A stretch of 64,000 bases of DNA from contig JBGORM010000001.1 in NCBI GenBank assembly GCA_041538185.1, positions 1 to 64,000 on the forward strand, read 5' to 3'. Below are positions 63,887 to 64,000 of the stretch, in pieces. Under the pieces are notes generated by a model. That model did not search any database, was not told the DNA's origin, and saw nothing but the letters and a program-made list of their open reading frames with translations. The translations under genes and the position numbers were made by a program. Position 1 is the first letter of the stretch, and every line of letters begins with the position of its first letter. Source of the stretch: Melioribacteraceae bacterium 4301-Me. Lineage in GTDB: Bacteria; Bacteroidota; Ignavibacteria; Ignavibacteriales; Melioribacteraceae.

Positions 63887-64000
63887 ATGTCTAAACTAGC
63901 AATTGTTGTATTAGCTGACACCGAAACTCACGGTGATCTCGGCAGAATTGCAAATGCAATTGAAGTTGCAAAAGAATTAAAGGAATCGAATGACGAAGTA
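63887..64000 (+). CDS. DsrE family protein (partial, runs off the window)
   Basis: ATG 63887 follows GGAAGGAG by about 8 nt. The 38 visible residues, starting MSKLAIVVLADTETHGDLG then RIANAIEVAKELKESNDEV, match the N-terminus of DsrE/DsrF-like sulfur-relay or small-molecule proteins. The rest lies beyond 64000. Confidence 0.8.
   Translation, partial: MSKLAIVVLADTETHGDLGRIANAIEVAKELKESNDEV

Overview
The window is AT-rich bacterial chromosome, most likely from the Ignavibacteriota (Chlorobi/Bacteroidota side). The support is a Por/T9SS type A C-terminal sorting domain with the YQNYPNPFNP signature, a TonB-dependent receptor with a carboxypeptidase-like N-terminal domain, several TAnnTTTG-type -7 promoter elements, tRNA genes without encoded CCA, and a ferredoxin-dependent 2-oxoacid oxidoreductase. 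The exact taxon cannot be read from sequence alone.

Layout. 1-9175: tRNA-Cys and tRNA-Gly, then mainly housekeeping genes (UPF0316, pcm-miaA, an AtuA-type pair, prfB with a programmed frameshift, a lone cNMP-binding domain, yjbQ, a glycosyltransferase, an MGMT-like protein, and a LiaF-like/PspC pair). 9176-18230: nadE, a DsbD-like thiol-disulfide transporter, korAB, nrnA and pepA. 18396-21575: a LolCDE-type ABC operon on the minus strand. 21814-22910: tRNA-Pro, three perfect-length 156-bp tandem repeats each ending in a copy of the tRNA-Pro 3' half, then tRNA-Arg, tRNA-His and tRNA-Glu. 22997-33448: an acyltransferase, the complete pstSCAB-phoU phosphate operon, and an outer-membrane receptor plus secreted T9SS protein. 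Both of the latter two transcription units are preceded by 11-bp-phased TTAACA-like Pho boxes. 33847-61879: about 28 kb transcribed almost wholly from the minus strand and built around nitric oxide and microaerobic respiration. It holds quinol NO reductase, hemerythrin, cupins, a drug/metabolite ABC exporter with two TetR regulators, NAD salvage (pncA-pncB), a cbb3-type oxidase, the Ric di-iron repair protein, type II NADH dehydrogenase, a ferredoxin, a DUF59 protein, a heme-copper-oxidase-like membrane protein and DUF2249 proteins. 62359-64000: a Crp/Fnr regulator, a DUF6789 membrane protein and the start of a DsrE protein.

How it fits together. The same TTGACTTAAGTCAG box lies 33 bp (centre to centre) from a TAnnTTTG-like -7 element upstream of both the NO-reductase operon and the DUF2249/heme-copper-like operon, and an Fnr-type regulator is encoded next to the second. 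This suggests one NO- or oxygen-responsive regulon. A third palindrome, of different sequence, has the same 33-bp geometry before the DUF6789-DsrE operon. Phosphate uptake and the outer-membrane pair look like one Pho regulon.

The most unusual observations are the tRNA-Pro repeat array, which resembles the rtT arrangement of the E. coli tyrT operon and shows compensatory changes in its anticodon-arm copy; the prfB frameshift at UAA rather than UGA; and a triple internal repeat of a heme-ligand-like motif in the 421-residue membrane protein.
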